Assembly (NCBI GenBank): GCA_905215815.1
Contig: CAJMRN010000031.1
Coordinates: 1 to 20,284 of the forward strand
Length of the DNA stretch: 20,284 nucleotides
Direction: 5' to 3'
DNA from: an uncultured bacterium
Lineage (GTDB): Bacteria; Actinomycetota; Coriobacteriia; Coriobacteriales; Coriobacteriaceae
Within the stretch, counting starts at the first letter, position 1; the number at the start of each line of letters is the position of its first letter. Shown here one piece after another: positions 6,937 to 13,865 of this stretch. The notes beneath the pieces are model-generated. The model had not been told where the DNA came from, did no database searches, and saw only the letters and a list, made by a program, of their open reading frames with translations. A program made the position numbers and the translations under genes.

Positions 6937-7517
6937 TACTCATCGCCTCCCTTCGGGGCGTCAGCGGCAGCGGCGTCGTCCTCGGCCTCGAGCTCGCGAG
7001 CGAGCTGGTCGACGACGGCCTTGCGCTTGCGGGGACGACGGGCGTAGAGGTCAGCCGTCGTGGGCTCTGCCGGCTCGGGCTCGGGCTCCGGCTCTGCAGC
7101 AGGCTCGGGCTCGGCTGCGGCAGCAGCAGCGGCGGCAGGCTCTGCACCCTTGGCCTCCTCGGCAATACCTTCGTCCTCGGTGGCACCCTCACTTGCGGCC
7201 TTCTCGGCGGCAAGGCGGGCGCGGCGCTCCGCAAAGGTCTCCTTCTTTGCGGGCGCGGCCGTCTCGACGGCATCCTCGTCCGCATCGGAATCGTCATCGA
7301 CGGCAGCCTTCTTGGGCTTGACCGGAGCCGAAGCAGCCTCGCTTACCGGATCGATGATCTCGGACTGAACAACGGCCGTCATCTTTTCCTGCGTCTCGCG
7401 GAACTGACGAATGGCACGGCCGATCGTGCGGCCCATCTGTGGGAGCTTATCCGGGCCAAACAGCAAAAAGCCGAAGACCACGATGATCGCGAGCTCACCC
7501 TCTCCAATACCAAACAC
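6936..7517 (-). CDS. tatA: Twin-arginine translocase subunit TatA/TatB family, long acidic tail
   Basis: 193 residues. The start is GTG at 7517: GGAGG (7527-7523) lies 5 bases upstream, and the protein then begins MFGIGEGELAIIVVFGFLLF, the normal TatA membrane helix. The open frame continues to 7562, but those residues do not fit the family. The GPDKLPQMGR hinge (21-30) and an amphipathic helix to about residue 47 follow. The remaining 145 residues are low-complexity: acidic and Ala-rich, with an Ala run and Glu-Pro repeats at about 126-152, then a basic patch (RRPRKRK) and an acidic end. Normal TatA is 60-90 residues, so this length is nearer TatB. As no second copy is adjacent, it may serve both roles in a TatAC-type system. 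Identity as a TatA/B family protein is firm; A versus B is not. Confidence 0.9.
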   Translation of the reverse strand: MFGIGEGELAIIVVFGFLLFGPDKLPQMGRTIGRAIRQFRETQEKMTAVVQSEIIDPVSEAASAPVKPKKAAVDDDSDADEDAVETAAPAKKETFAERRARLAAEKAASEGATEDEGIAEEAKGAEPAAAAAAAAEPEPAAEPEPEPEPAEPTTADLYARRPRKRKAVVDQLARELEAEDDAAAADAPKGGDE

Positions 7518-7592
7518 ACATACCTCCAAGGCTCGATGTGAGTCGAGCCCGCACCGCGCCATTCGGCCGGAACTCGTCTATTCATTCGGTCA

Positions 7593-7598
7593 AGTATA
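7593..7598 (-). promoter_or_regulatory. Candidate -10 box for the tat-hyp-top operon
   Basis: TATACT on the minus strand about 75 bases upstream of the tatA GTG. No convincing -35 is seen at 16-18 bases. An imperfect 11-bp hairpin (7599-7609 with 7616-7626, one mismatch) lies immediately upstream. The same AAGTATA sequence on the plus strand recurs before the aminotransferase gene. Confidence 0.35.
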
Positions 7599-7671
7599 GC
7601 GCCCGGACGCCAAAACGTCCGAGCGCATCACAAACATATGCCAAACGGCACGCCCTTTTTGGGGGCAAAGA

Positions 7672-7986
7672 TTATGCCGCCGTGATCGAAATCTCCTGGT
7701 CGACGCCCAGCAGCTGAACCACGCGCATCACCTGGGGCTGCACATTAGTGCAGCTAAAGCGCTTACCGTGGTCGACCGCGTGGTGCGCGGCGCCCACGAG
7801 CACGCCAATGCCCGTCGAATCGATGTAGCTCACCTGGGCAAAATCGAGCTCAACGGCCTCAGTGGGCTGCTCGAGCGCCAGGTCAATGGCATTGCGCAGG
7901 CTATCGGCGTTAGAGATATCGATCTCGCCGGTCACCTTAATGGTGTAGATCTCCGGTGTGGGGTTGGTGGAAATACCCAAATCCAT
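7672..7986 (-). CDS. STAS-domain protein, anti-sigma-factor-antagonist-like (SpoIIAA/RsbV type)
   Basis: 104 residues, a single STAS domain. In this family the unphosphorylated protein binds a serine-kinase anti-sigma factor and frees the sigma factor; phosphorylation of a conserved serine blocks this. The motif YIDSTGIGVLVG is intact with Ser57 as the expected phosphorylation site, and GEIDISNAD near 20-28 matches the family's first strand-loop. AAAGGAG lies 8 bases before the ATG. Unlike spoIIA or rsb operons, no anti-sigma kinase, phosphatase or sigma gene is adjacent, so its partner is unknown. A cell-envelope or signalling STAS role cannot be excluded. Confidence 0.85.
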   Translation of the reverse strand: MDLGISTNPTPEIYTIKVTGEIDISNADSLRNAIDLALEQPTEAVELDFAQVSYIDSTGIGVLVGAAHHAVDHGKRFSCTNVQPQVMRVVQLLGVDQEISITAA

Positions 7987-8052
7987 GTATACGCTCCTTT
8001 ACGTATCGAAAGTGCGGATAGTACTGGGCGCGGACTTGCGGGGCCCTAGGCG

Positions 8053-9357
8053 TTAGGCGCGCTCGGCACGCGCAAGCTCGGCAGCGACAAGCTTAACGGC
8101 CAGCACCAGTACGTCGAGTGCTGCCTCCAGGTCCTCGACCGTGGGATAGCTCGGCGCGATGCGGATGTTGGTGTCGCGCGGATCCTTGCCATAAGGCCAG
8201 GTGGCACCAGCCGGCGTAAGCTTGACGCCCAGGTCGGCACAAAGCGCGGCGACCTTTTGGGCCGAGCCCTCGGGACCATCAAAGCTCACAAAGTAGCCGC
8301 CGCGGGGATGTGTCCAAGTGGCGCAACCCGTATCGCCCAGGCCCTCGGTGAGTTTGCGCTCAACGGCCTCAAAGCGCGGGCGCAAAAACTCGGCATGCTT
8401 TTTCATGTGCTCCTTGACCGCCTCGATGGTGGGAAGGAAGCGCACGTGACGCAGCTGGTTGAGCTTATCGGCGCTGATAAGGCCGGCCTTCAGGCGCTTG
8501 GAGAACTCCGCGATAACCGCGGGGCTCGCACCGATAAAGCCGATACCGGCGCCCGGGAAGGTGATCTTGGACGTCGAGGCAAAGGCCACCACGCGATCCT
8601 CGGTGCCCGCCGCGCGAGCGAGGTCAAAGATGTTTGCGAGCTCGTCGGTCTCATCGTACAGGTCGTGCACGCAGTAGGCGTTGTCCCAGAAGATGCGAAA
8701 ATCGGGTGCGGCCGTGGGCATCTCGACCAGGCGACGCACAGTGTCCTCGCTAAAGGTGATGCCCGTGGGGTTGGAATACTTGGGCACGCACCAGATGCCC
8801 TTGATGGAGTCGTCGGCGGCAACCAGGCGCTCGACCTCGTCCATGTCGGGGCCGTTGTCGGTCATCGCGACGGGAACGTTCTCGATACCCAGGTCGGCGG
8901 TGATGCCAAAGTGGCGGTCGTAGCCGGGAACAGGGCACAGGAACTTGACCCTCTTGCCGTCGTGCGCGGCCTCATAAGCCTCCCAGGGCTCGCTGCCGCA
9001 CGAGCCGCAGCGCCAGAACATGCCAGCGATATCGTGCTCGATCAGCAGGCTCGACGAACCCAGTACAAGCGTCTGCTCGGCGGGGCAACCCAGGAACTCC
9101 CCCGCTAGCTTGCGTGCCGAGGGAATGCCCTCAAAGCAGCCGTAGTTGGAGCAGTCGACGTTGCCGTCGTGCAGATCGGCATCGGCATTGAGGATATCGA
9201 GCATGGGTCGAGAGATGTCCACCTGGGAGGGCGACGGCTTGCCGCGGGCCATGTCGAGCGCCAGGCCCTTGGCCTTGACCTCGGCAACCTCGGCTTTGAG
9301 TGCCTCGATGGCGGCATCGAGTTCGGTGGTTTCCATCTTCTGGTAGATCGTCTGCAT
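8053..9357 (-). CDS. PLP-dependent aminotransferase, class I, putative aspartate aminotransferase (type Ic)
   Basis: 434 residues; fold-type I transaminase, probably using aspartate or alanine with 2-oxoglutarate. PLP-binding features are visible: the Schiff-base lysine Lys264 in STSKITFPGAGIGF, Asn196 in YSNPTG, Asp225 and Tyr228 in FWDNAYCVHD, and the substrate-carboxylate arginine in TNIRIAPSYP near the C-terminus. The early MARGKPSP and CSNYGCFEGIPSARKL patterns fit the type Ic AspAT / 'putative aminotransferase' group found in actinobacteria. The start codon ATG at 9357 has AAAGGTCG upstream; a second Met eight residues in is possible. It stands alone between convergent or divergent neighbours. 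Confidence 0.9.
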   Translation of the reverse strand: MQTIYQKMETTELDAAIEALKAEVAEVKAKGLALDMARGKPSPSQVDISRPMLDILNADADLHDGNVDCSNYGCFEGIPSARKLAGEFLGCPAEQTLVLGSSSLLIEHDIAGMFWRCGSCGSEPWEAYEAAHDGKRVKFLCPVPGYDRHFGITADLGIENVPVAMTDNGPDMDEVERLVAADDSIKGIWCVPKYSNPTGITFSEDTVRRLVEMPTAAPDFRIFWDNAYCVHDLYDETDELANIFDLARAAGTEDRVVAFASTSKITFPGAGIGFIGASPAVIAEFSKRLKAGLISADKLNQLRHVRFLPTIEAVKEHMKKHAEFLRPRFEAVERKLTEGLGDTGCATWTHPRGGYFVSFDGPEGSAQKVAALCADLGVKLTPAGATWPYGKDPRDTNIRIAPSYPTVEDLEAALDVLVLAVKLVAAELARAERA

Positions 9358-9399
9358 GGGGTGCGACCTTTCGCGAAGCGGTACGTTGCAGTTCGTCTA

Positions 9400-9405
9400 A
9401 GTATA
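9400..9405 (-). promoter_or_regulatory. Candidate -10 box for the aminotransferase gene
   Basis: TATACT on the minus strand, 43 bases upstream of the aminotransferase ATG. The -35 region at 17 bases (ATACCG) is poor. Support is the hexamer, its distance to the gene, and the same hexamer before tatA. Confidence 0.35.
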
Positions 9406-9507
9406 GACCGCCACCGCCGCAACGGTATGAAGCCGTGATAGATTAAGTTCATCGCAATGAATTATGAATCGCCGCGCATGCCGGCGTGGGGCGCCCAAGG
9501 AGGCACT

Positions 9508-9762
9508 ATGGAATACGGATCGTTCCAGGCCGAGGAATTCGGCGACCTGCAGCGCCTGGTCGACGGGCTGTTTTACGACCGCCGCGCCATCGACCGCCTG
9601 GATCTCATCGTACAGGCCGAGATCTTGGACCTGGCGCCCGATCTCATGGAAATCGTGAACCTTTTGCCGCCCGGTTACTACGACCGCCAGTCACTTTGCG
9701 ACCAGCTCAACTCCGCCTTGGCCGCCCACGGCTGGGGCGCCGTCTACGGAACGGTGGAATAA
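9508..9762 (+). CDS. Conserved-looking small acidic protein of unknown function
   Basis: 84 residues starting MEYGSFQAEEFGDLQRLVDG. The ATG at 9508 is chosen over an in-frame ATG at 9457 because AAGGAGG (9498-9504) sits 3-4 bases before it. I do not recognise the family. It is soluble, acidic, and predicted mostly helical, with a Leu/Ile-rich core (LDLIVQAEILDLAPDLMEIV), then LPPGYYDRQSLCDQLNSALA and a tail containing HGWGAVYGTVE. Strong ribosome site, codon use like its neighbours, its own terminator and lack of overlap argue that it is real. It is one of few plus-strand genes here and is transcribed divergently from the aminotransferase. Confidence 0.75.
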   Translation: MEYGSFQAEEFGDLQRLVDGLFYDRRAIDRLDLIVQAEILDLAPDLMEIVNLLPPGYYDRQSLCDQLNSALAAHGWGAVYGTVE

Positions 9763-9793
9763 ACCTAGTCGTTTAAGAACGTCCCCAATGACT

Positions 9794-9831
9794 AAAACGC
9801 CGCTTGTGATGGTGTTCACAGGCGGCGTTTT
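9794..9831. terminator. Bidirectional intrinsic terminator
   Basis: A 16-bp stem (9794-9809 with 9816-9831, one G-T wobble) has a 6-base loop and is flanked by AAAA on one side and TTTT on the other. It lies between the convergent ends of the small plus-strand gene and nhaA and can serve both. Confidence 0.85.
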
Positions 9832-9848
9832 CAAACTTGTATGTGCTC

Positions 9849-11207
9849 TTACTCGTCCTTGGGCGCGGGGTGTTTGCAGACCACGCTCATGTAGATCATA
9901 CCGAGCACGGCAGCGGTGACCGAACCGGCAAGGATGGCGGCCTTGGCAGCCAGAACCTCAAACTGGGCCGTCGGGAAGGCAAGGCCGCTGATGAGGATCG
10001 ACATGGTGAAGCCGATGCCGCCCAGAATGCCCACACCGGCAATCATGTGCCAGTTAACGTTATGCGGCAGCTCGCAGACCCTAAACTTAACCAGGGCAAA
10101 CGTCATGCCAAAGATGCCGATCGGCTTGCCCAGCAGCATGCCAAAGTACACGCCGAGCGTCACCGGGTCGGTGAGCAGCGTGCTCATATCCACACCCACT
10201 AGGCGAACCTGTGCGTTCACGAACGCAAAGATCGGCAGAATCACAAAGTTGACCGGCGTGGAGATCAGACGCTCCATGCGGATGAGCGGCGGGGTCACGC
10301 GGTGCATGACGCGCTCGACCCTGGTGGTCGAGACGGTAAAGTCATGCTGGCCCAGGATGTGTGCCTCGTCGTCGTAGCGGTCATCAAGCAGCGGCAGGCA
10401 CTCGCCCAACCAATCGGTGAGGCTATCGAGCTTGACGCCGCACTTGGCCGGAATGGTAAAGGCCAGGATGACGCCGGCGAGCGTGGCATGTACACCGCTC
10501 TTGAACATGCAGAACCACAACAGCAGGCCCAGTACCGAATACGGGGCGAGGCGGTAATGCTGCGTCTTGTTGAGCCACACGAGCGCGCAGGTCACCAGCG
10601 CGGCGGCGCCCAACCAAAACGGATTGGGGCTCTGACCGTAGAAGATGGCGATGGCGGCGATGGAGATGAGGTCATCGGCGATGGCGAGCGTCGAGAAGAA
10701 CACGCGCACGCCGTTGGGCACGCGGTTGCCCAAAAGCGACAGCACGCCCAGCGCAAAGGCAATATCGGTTGCCATGGGGATGGCCCAACCGTTGCGGGCG
10801 CCGGCATGGTTAAAGATCAGGTAGATGCAGGCAGGAACGACGACGCCGCCCACGGCCGCCAGCATGGGAAGCATGGCCTGACGCGGATTCTTGAGCTCGC
10901 CGACCGTCATCTCGTACTTAAGCTCAATGCCCACCAACAAAAAGAAAATCGCCATGAGGAAGTCGTTGACGAAAAGCTCAACGGTAAGACCGGCCGTAAG
11001 GTTGCCCAGACCCACATACAGCGGGGTCTCCAAAAAGTGATGGATGGCCTCGTAGGCATCGGTATTGGCGCAAATGACGGCGGCGATGGCGGCGATGACC
11101 ATAACCGCGGCGGAAATCGTGCCGTTCTCGGCGATGCGCTCCCAAATGTCGTGGCGTTCAAAGCGCTTGCGCTCACGGACGTTGAACAGCTGCTCGGTTG
11201 CTGCCAT
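9849..11207 (-). CDS. nhaA: Na+/H+ antiporter NhaA
   Basis: 452 residues; electrogenic inner-membrane exchanger that expels Na+ in return for protons, protecting against sodium and alkaline stress. The ion-binding aspartate pair is Asp178-Asp179 in FSTLAIADDLISI, and the unwound-helix motif ATDIAFALGVLSLLG carries Asp148, equivalent to Asp133 of E. coli NhaA. LLVGIELKYEMTVGEL matches the conserved region after helix 2. About a dozen hydrophobic helices are present. It is longer than the 388-residue E. coli protein because of a hydrophilic central insertion (WLGECLPLLDDRYDDEAHIL onward), as in many actinobacterial homologues. AAAGGAG lies 8 bases upstream of the ATG. Confidence 0.96.
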   Translation of the reverse strand: MAATEQLFNVRERKRFERHDIWERIAENGTISAAVMVIAAIAAVICANTDAYEAIHHFLETPLYVGLGNLTAGLTVELFVNDFLMAIFFLLVGIELKYEMTVGELKNPRQAMLPMLAAVGGVVVPACIYLIFNHAGARNGWAIPMATDIAFALGVLSLLGNRVPNGVRVFFSTLAIADDLISIAAIAIFYGQSPNPFWLGAAALVTCALVWLNKTQHYRLAPYSVLGLLLWFCMFKSGVHATLAGVILAFTIPAKCGVKLDSLTDWLGECLPLLDDRYDDEAHILGQHDFTVSTTRVERVMHRVTPPLIRMERLISTPVNFVILPIFAFVNAQVRLVGVDMSTLLTDPVTLGVYFGMLLGKPIGIFGMTFALVKFRVCELPHNVNWHMIAGVGILGGIGFTMSILISGLAFPTAQFEVLAAKAAILAGSVTAAVLGMIYMSVVCKHPAPKDE

Positions 11208-11414
11208 GGGCGGCTCCTTTCACGGGAAAGCTCCCGTCTTAAAAAAGCACGGCCCGCCCAAGTGGCGGCGCCGCGCTCTAACGTATTACGCTTGCATCTA
11301 GCCTACCCTGCACGACAAGCACGCAGGCGTGACCGAAAAGCGGAACCACAGGTTGAACATTATTTGCTCAACGGCACGGGCACGCCTGTCCAAGAGACGA
11401 CGCGGCGCATGCAC

Positions 11415-11454
11415 AAAAAACGACCGGAGCGCGGGGCGTCCGCGATCCGGTCGT
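11415..11454 (-). terminator. Intrinsic terminator after the pyrophosphatase gene
   Basis: Outer 9-bp stem (11420-11428 ACGACCGGA with 11446-11454), one mismatch, then an inner 5-bp stem CGCGG/CCGCG around a 5-base loop. On the minus strand it is followed by a run of T (complement of 11415-11420). It starts 20 bases past the stop codon. Confidence 0.85.
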
Positions 11455-11473
11455 GGCGTTCGGTCAACTAAAC

Positions 11474-12397
11474 CTAGCAGGCGGCCATGATGGGGGCAGC
11501 GACCTGCTTCTTACGGGAGAGGACGCCCGGCATCCAGACGCCGTCGTGCTCGTCGGCAATGCCCAGGCCCTTCTGAGCAGCCTCGGTCTCGCCCTCGAGC
11601 AGGACCTGCGAGCCCTCCTCCATGATGTCGGTGATGCACAGGACAATGCCGTCGGCACCCTTCTCGGCGGCGTAGGCGCGCATGGCCTCGCGGATCTCGT
11701 CAATCATGCCAAGCGCACGGCTCTTGTCGACGGTCTCGTACTGGCCGATGAGCAGCTTCTTGCCGGCGGGCTCGAACATCTTGATGTCGTTGCCGACCAT
11801 CTCGGCAGCGGTGAAGGAGCCGGACGGGCGGGTAAGGAAGACCTCCATGCCAAACTTGACCGGGTCGACGCCCACCTGCTCGCCGAGCTTGGCGGCGACG
11901 GCGCGGTCGACATCGGTGGTGGTGGGGCTCTTGAGCATGAGCGTGTCGGTCATCATGGCCGAGAGCAGCAGCTTGGCCTGGACGTCGGAAAGCTCAACGC
12001 CGAGCACGTCGGCGAGCTTGGTGACGATGGTGCAGCTGGAGCCCCAGGGCAGGCAGATGTAGTGCAGCGGGCCGGCGGTCTCGAAATCGCCGATGCGGTG
12101 ATGGTCGACGACGCCAAAGACCGTGGCGTCCTTAAGGCCGGCGACGGACTGGGCGGACTCGTTGTGGTCGGTGAGGACGACGAGCTGACCGGCCTCGACG
12201 GACTCAATCACGCGGGGCTCGGCAATGCCGGCGTCGGCGAGCAGCTTGGCGGACTCCGCCGGAAGCTGACCAAGGGCGCAGGCCTCGTAGGTGTTGCCGG
12301 CATACTCAACCTGGTTGAGCAGCTGGGACAGGACGACGGCGCTCATGATGGCGTCGTTATCGGGGTTCTGGTGACCAAAGACAAGAACGTTTGCCAT
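11474..12397 (-). CDS. ppaC: Manganese-dependent inorganic pyrophosphatase (family II, DHH)
   Basis: 307 residues; hydrolyses pyrophosphate to phosphate in the cytoplasm, pulling biosynthetic reactions forward. Family II motifs are complete: FGHQNPDNDAI with metal ligands His9, Asp13 and Asp15; LTDHNE with Asp77; the signature VVDHHRIGDF with Asp98, His99 and His100; Asp151 in MMTDT; and the C-terminal substrate-binding SRKKQ at 294-298. There is no CBS or DRTGG regulatory insert, so it is the short constitutive form. GGAGG is 6 bases before the ATG. The IS3 element is inserted just upstream of its promoter region. Confidence 0.96.
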   Translation of the reverse strand: MANVLVFGHQNPDNDAIMSAVVLSQLLNQVEYAGNTYEACALGQLPAESAKLLADAGIAEPRVIESVEAGQLVVLTDHNESAQSVAGLKDATVFGVVDHHRIGDFETAGPLHYICLPWGSSCTIVTKLADVLGVELSDVQAKLLLSAMMTDTLMLKSPTTTDVDRAVAAKLGEQVGVDPVKFGMEVFLTRPSGSFTAAEMVGNDIKMFEPAGKKLLIGQYETVDKSRALGMIDEIREAMRAYAAEKGADGIVLCITDIMEEGSQVLLEGETEAAQKGLGIADEHDGVWMPGVLSRKKQVAAPIMAAC

Positions 12398-12435
12398 GGA
12401 TATCCTCCACTTGATATGTGTACTTGGACGTAGCT

Positions 12436-12444
12436 ATGGTAGCA
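12436..12444 (-). promoter_or_regulatory. Candidate extended -10 promoter of the pyrophosphatase gene
   Basis: TGCTACCAT on the minus strand (TG at 12444-12443, hexamer TACCAT at 12441-12436) fits an extended -10. The predicted leader is about 33 bases. The IS3 end is 56 bases upstream, so the core promoter looks intact. Confidence 0.4.
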
Positions 12445-12499
12445 CGCCGATGCCGAGCCTTCGCAGACGGAAGGGCCACGGCATATTTTGTGGCAGGTA

Positions 12500-12525
12500 G
12501 GGGGTGCGGACAGAAAGTTGGACCG
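12500..12525 (+). repeat. Left terminal inverted repeat of the IS3 element
   Basis: Starts GGGGGTGCGGAC, has 6 diverged bases, then TTGGACCG. 20 of 26 positions match the complement of the right end at 13773-13798. Confidence 0.8.
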
Positions 12526-12551
12526 TGAAGCGGTCCGGACTGGAGGTTCGC

Positions 12552-13769
12552 ATGTACAGCAGGGATAAGGTCGAGCTCTTCCTCCTGGCGACGGAGGACG
12601 GCATGGGGCCGACCGCCGCCGCGAAGTTCGCGGGGGTCACGGTGGGCGCGGCCAAGAAGTGGGCGACGGGCCACCTCCCGCACAGCTACACCGGGGCGCG
12701 CTGTAGAATCGGTGCGAGGAAACCGCCACGGAAGGAGGCCAGCTTGGGCCCCGACAAGTCGATCTACGCCCCGCCCGCGACCGGCCCGCTCGCCGGGCTC
12801 AACGAGGACCAGATAGAGAACCTCCTGCTCAGGGCGGTGTTGGCCGACCTAAAAGCGGAAGGGTGGGACCCGGCTTCGATCTCGAACAGGAGCAAGTGCG
12901 AGCTCGGCGAGAGATTGAGGCGGGCGACCGCCCTGCCCCTCCGCTCGATCACAGGTTTCTTGAGGATATCGAAGAGCTCCTATGAGTACTGGAGGCCCCG
13001 CGTCGCCGCACCGCGCGACCGCGACGCCGACATACGCGACCGCGTGGTGCGCATCTTCCGCGAGGGCTCGGGGTGCTGGGGGTACCGCACCGTCTGGGCG
13101 CGCCTGCGCCGCGAGGGCGTCCGCGCCAGCGAGAAACGCGTGGCCCGCGTGATGCGCGAGGAGGGCCTCGAGGTCGTCTACAACAAGAGGCGCGCCCGGG
13201 GCTACAGCTCCTACGCCGGCGAGGTCTCCAAGGCGCCGGAGAACCTCGTGAACAGGAATTTCCACGCCGACGAGCCCAACCGGCTGTGGCTCACCGACAT
13301 CACCGAGTTCAGGCTCCCGGGCGGCGAGAAGGTCTACCTGAGCCCGGTCATCGACTGCTTCGACGGGATGCCCGTCGCCTGGTCGATCGGGCTGCACCCC
13401 GACAAGCGCCTCGCGAACTCGAGCCTGCTCAAGGCCTGCGCGGCCAGGCCGGCGGGCGCCCGCACGACGATCCACTCGGACCGCGGCGGCCACTACCGCT
13501 GGCCGGAGCGGATCGGGATCTGCGAGGAGAACGGGCTGGTCAGGAGCATGTCCGCGAAGGGCTGCAGCCCGGACAACTCGGCCTGCGAGGGCTTCTTCGG
13601 CCGTCTCAAGAACGAGTTCTTCCGCTACAGGGACTGGGAGGGCGTGACGGCCGAGGAGTTCATGGGGAGGCTCGAGGCCTACCTCGTGTACTATCGGGAC
13701 GGGCGCATCAAGAAGTCCCTCGAGTGGCTCAGCCCGATGGAGTACCGCAGGAAGCTTGGATACGCCTAG
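12552..13769 (+). CDS. IS3-family transposase, single-ORF form
   Basis: 405 residues from the ATG at 12552, chosen because GGAGG (12542-12546) precedes it by 5 bases; an in-frame ATG at 12504 lies inside the terminal repeat. The N-terminal 60 residues are a helix-turn-helix region (MGPTAAAKFAGVTVGAAKKW). A linker and an HTH_21-like part (RVVRIFREGSGCWGYRTVWA) follow, then the rve integrase core with the DDE triad: Asp249 in WLTDITEF, Asp310 in IHSDRGGHY and Glu346 in SACEGFFGRLKNE, giving the DD(35)E spacing typical of IS3. The C-terminus has the YYRDGRIKKSLEWLSPMEYR motif of this group. Most IS3 elements make the transposase by -1 frameshifting between orfA and orfB; here both halves are one uninterrupted frame. 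It appears functional. Confidence 0.93.
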   Translation: MYSRDKVELFLLATEDGMGPTAAAKFAGVTVGAAKKWATGHLPHSYTGARCRIGARKPPRKEASLGPDKSIYAPPATGPLAGLNEDQIENLLLRAVLADLKAEGWDPASISNRSKCELGERLRRATALPLRSITGFLRISKSSYEYWRPRVAAPRDRDADIRDRVVRIFREGSGCWGYRTVWARLRREGVRASEKRVARVMREEGLEVVYNKRRARGYSSYAGEVSKAPENLVNRNFHADEPNRLWLTDITEFRLPGGEKVYLSPVIDCFDGMPVAWSIGLHPDKRLANSSLLKACAARPAGARTTIHSDRGGHYRWPERIGICEENGLVRSMSAKGCSPDNSACEGFFGRLKNEFFRYRDWEGVTAEEFMGRLEAYLVYYRDGRIKKSLEWLSPMEYRRKLGYA

Positions 13770-13772
13770 GCG

Positions 13773-13798
13773 CGGTCCAAGAAATCGTCCGCACCCCC
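13773..13798 (-). repeat. Right terminal inverted repeat of the IS3 element
   Basis: The complement reads GGGGGTGCGGAC, six diverged bases, then TTGGACCG, matching the left end at 20 of 26 positions. It begins 3 bases after the transposase stop codon. Confidence 0.8.
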
Positions 13799-13821
13799 GT
13801 ATGGGGACCAAGACTGTCCCT

Positions 13822-13863
13822 TTTGCACCGTGTTGGTGCAAAGTAACCTGACCCCCTTGCACC
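13822..13863. repeat. Overlapping inverted repeats forming two alternative hairpins
   Basis: TTTGCACC (13822-13829) pairs with GGTGCAAA (13835-13842) over a 5-base loop. The same GGTGCAA can instead pair with TTGCACC at 13857-13863. The segment lies between the ROK stop codon and the IS end and may act as the ROK transcript's 3' structure, although it has no T tract on the minus strand. Confidence 0.55.
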
Positions 13864-13865
13864 AG

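Larger units (their letters stand above)
12500..13798 (+). mobile_element. Complete IS3-family insertion sequence
   Basis: A 1299-bp element bounded by imperfect 26-bp inverted repeats, with terminal TG...CA dinucleotides just inside G5/C5 runs, and flanked by the 3-base direct repeat GTA (12497-12499 and 13799-13801), compatible with an IS3-type target duplication. It contains a single intact transposase gene. It lies between the 3' end of the ROK kinase gene and the pyrophosphatase promoter and breaks no recognisable gene. Its GC content looks higher than the flanks, suggesting recent arrival. Confidence 0.85.

Noticed and set aside
7060..7368. Ser/Ala/Gly repeat-rich plus-strand open frame opposite the tatA tail
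   Set aside because: Repeats simply mirror the Ala/Glu/Pro repeats of the tatA tail; no start signals.
7599..7626. 11-bp imperfect hairpin between the STAS and tatA genes as a terminator
   Set aside because: No T tract follows on the minus strand; it may instead be an upstream element of the tat promoter.
11208..11473. Possible gene or regulatory RNA between nhaA and the pyrophosphatase gene
   Set aside because: Only the pyrophosphatase terminator is convincing; short dyads such as GTTGA/TCAAC near 11352-11372 are weak and no coding frame has a ribosome site.
12450..12483. Imperfect inverted repeat TGCCG...CGGCA between the pyrophosphatase promoter and the IS
   Set aside because: The stem has bulges and its T run lies on the plus strand, where no gene ends; not enough to call a terminator.
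12849..13862. 337-codon minus-strand open frame opposite the IS3 transposase
   Set aside because: Pro/Ala/Leu/Val-rich shadow with no domain; the plus strand carries a complete DDE transposase.
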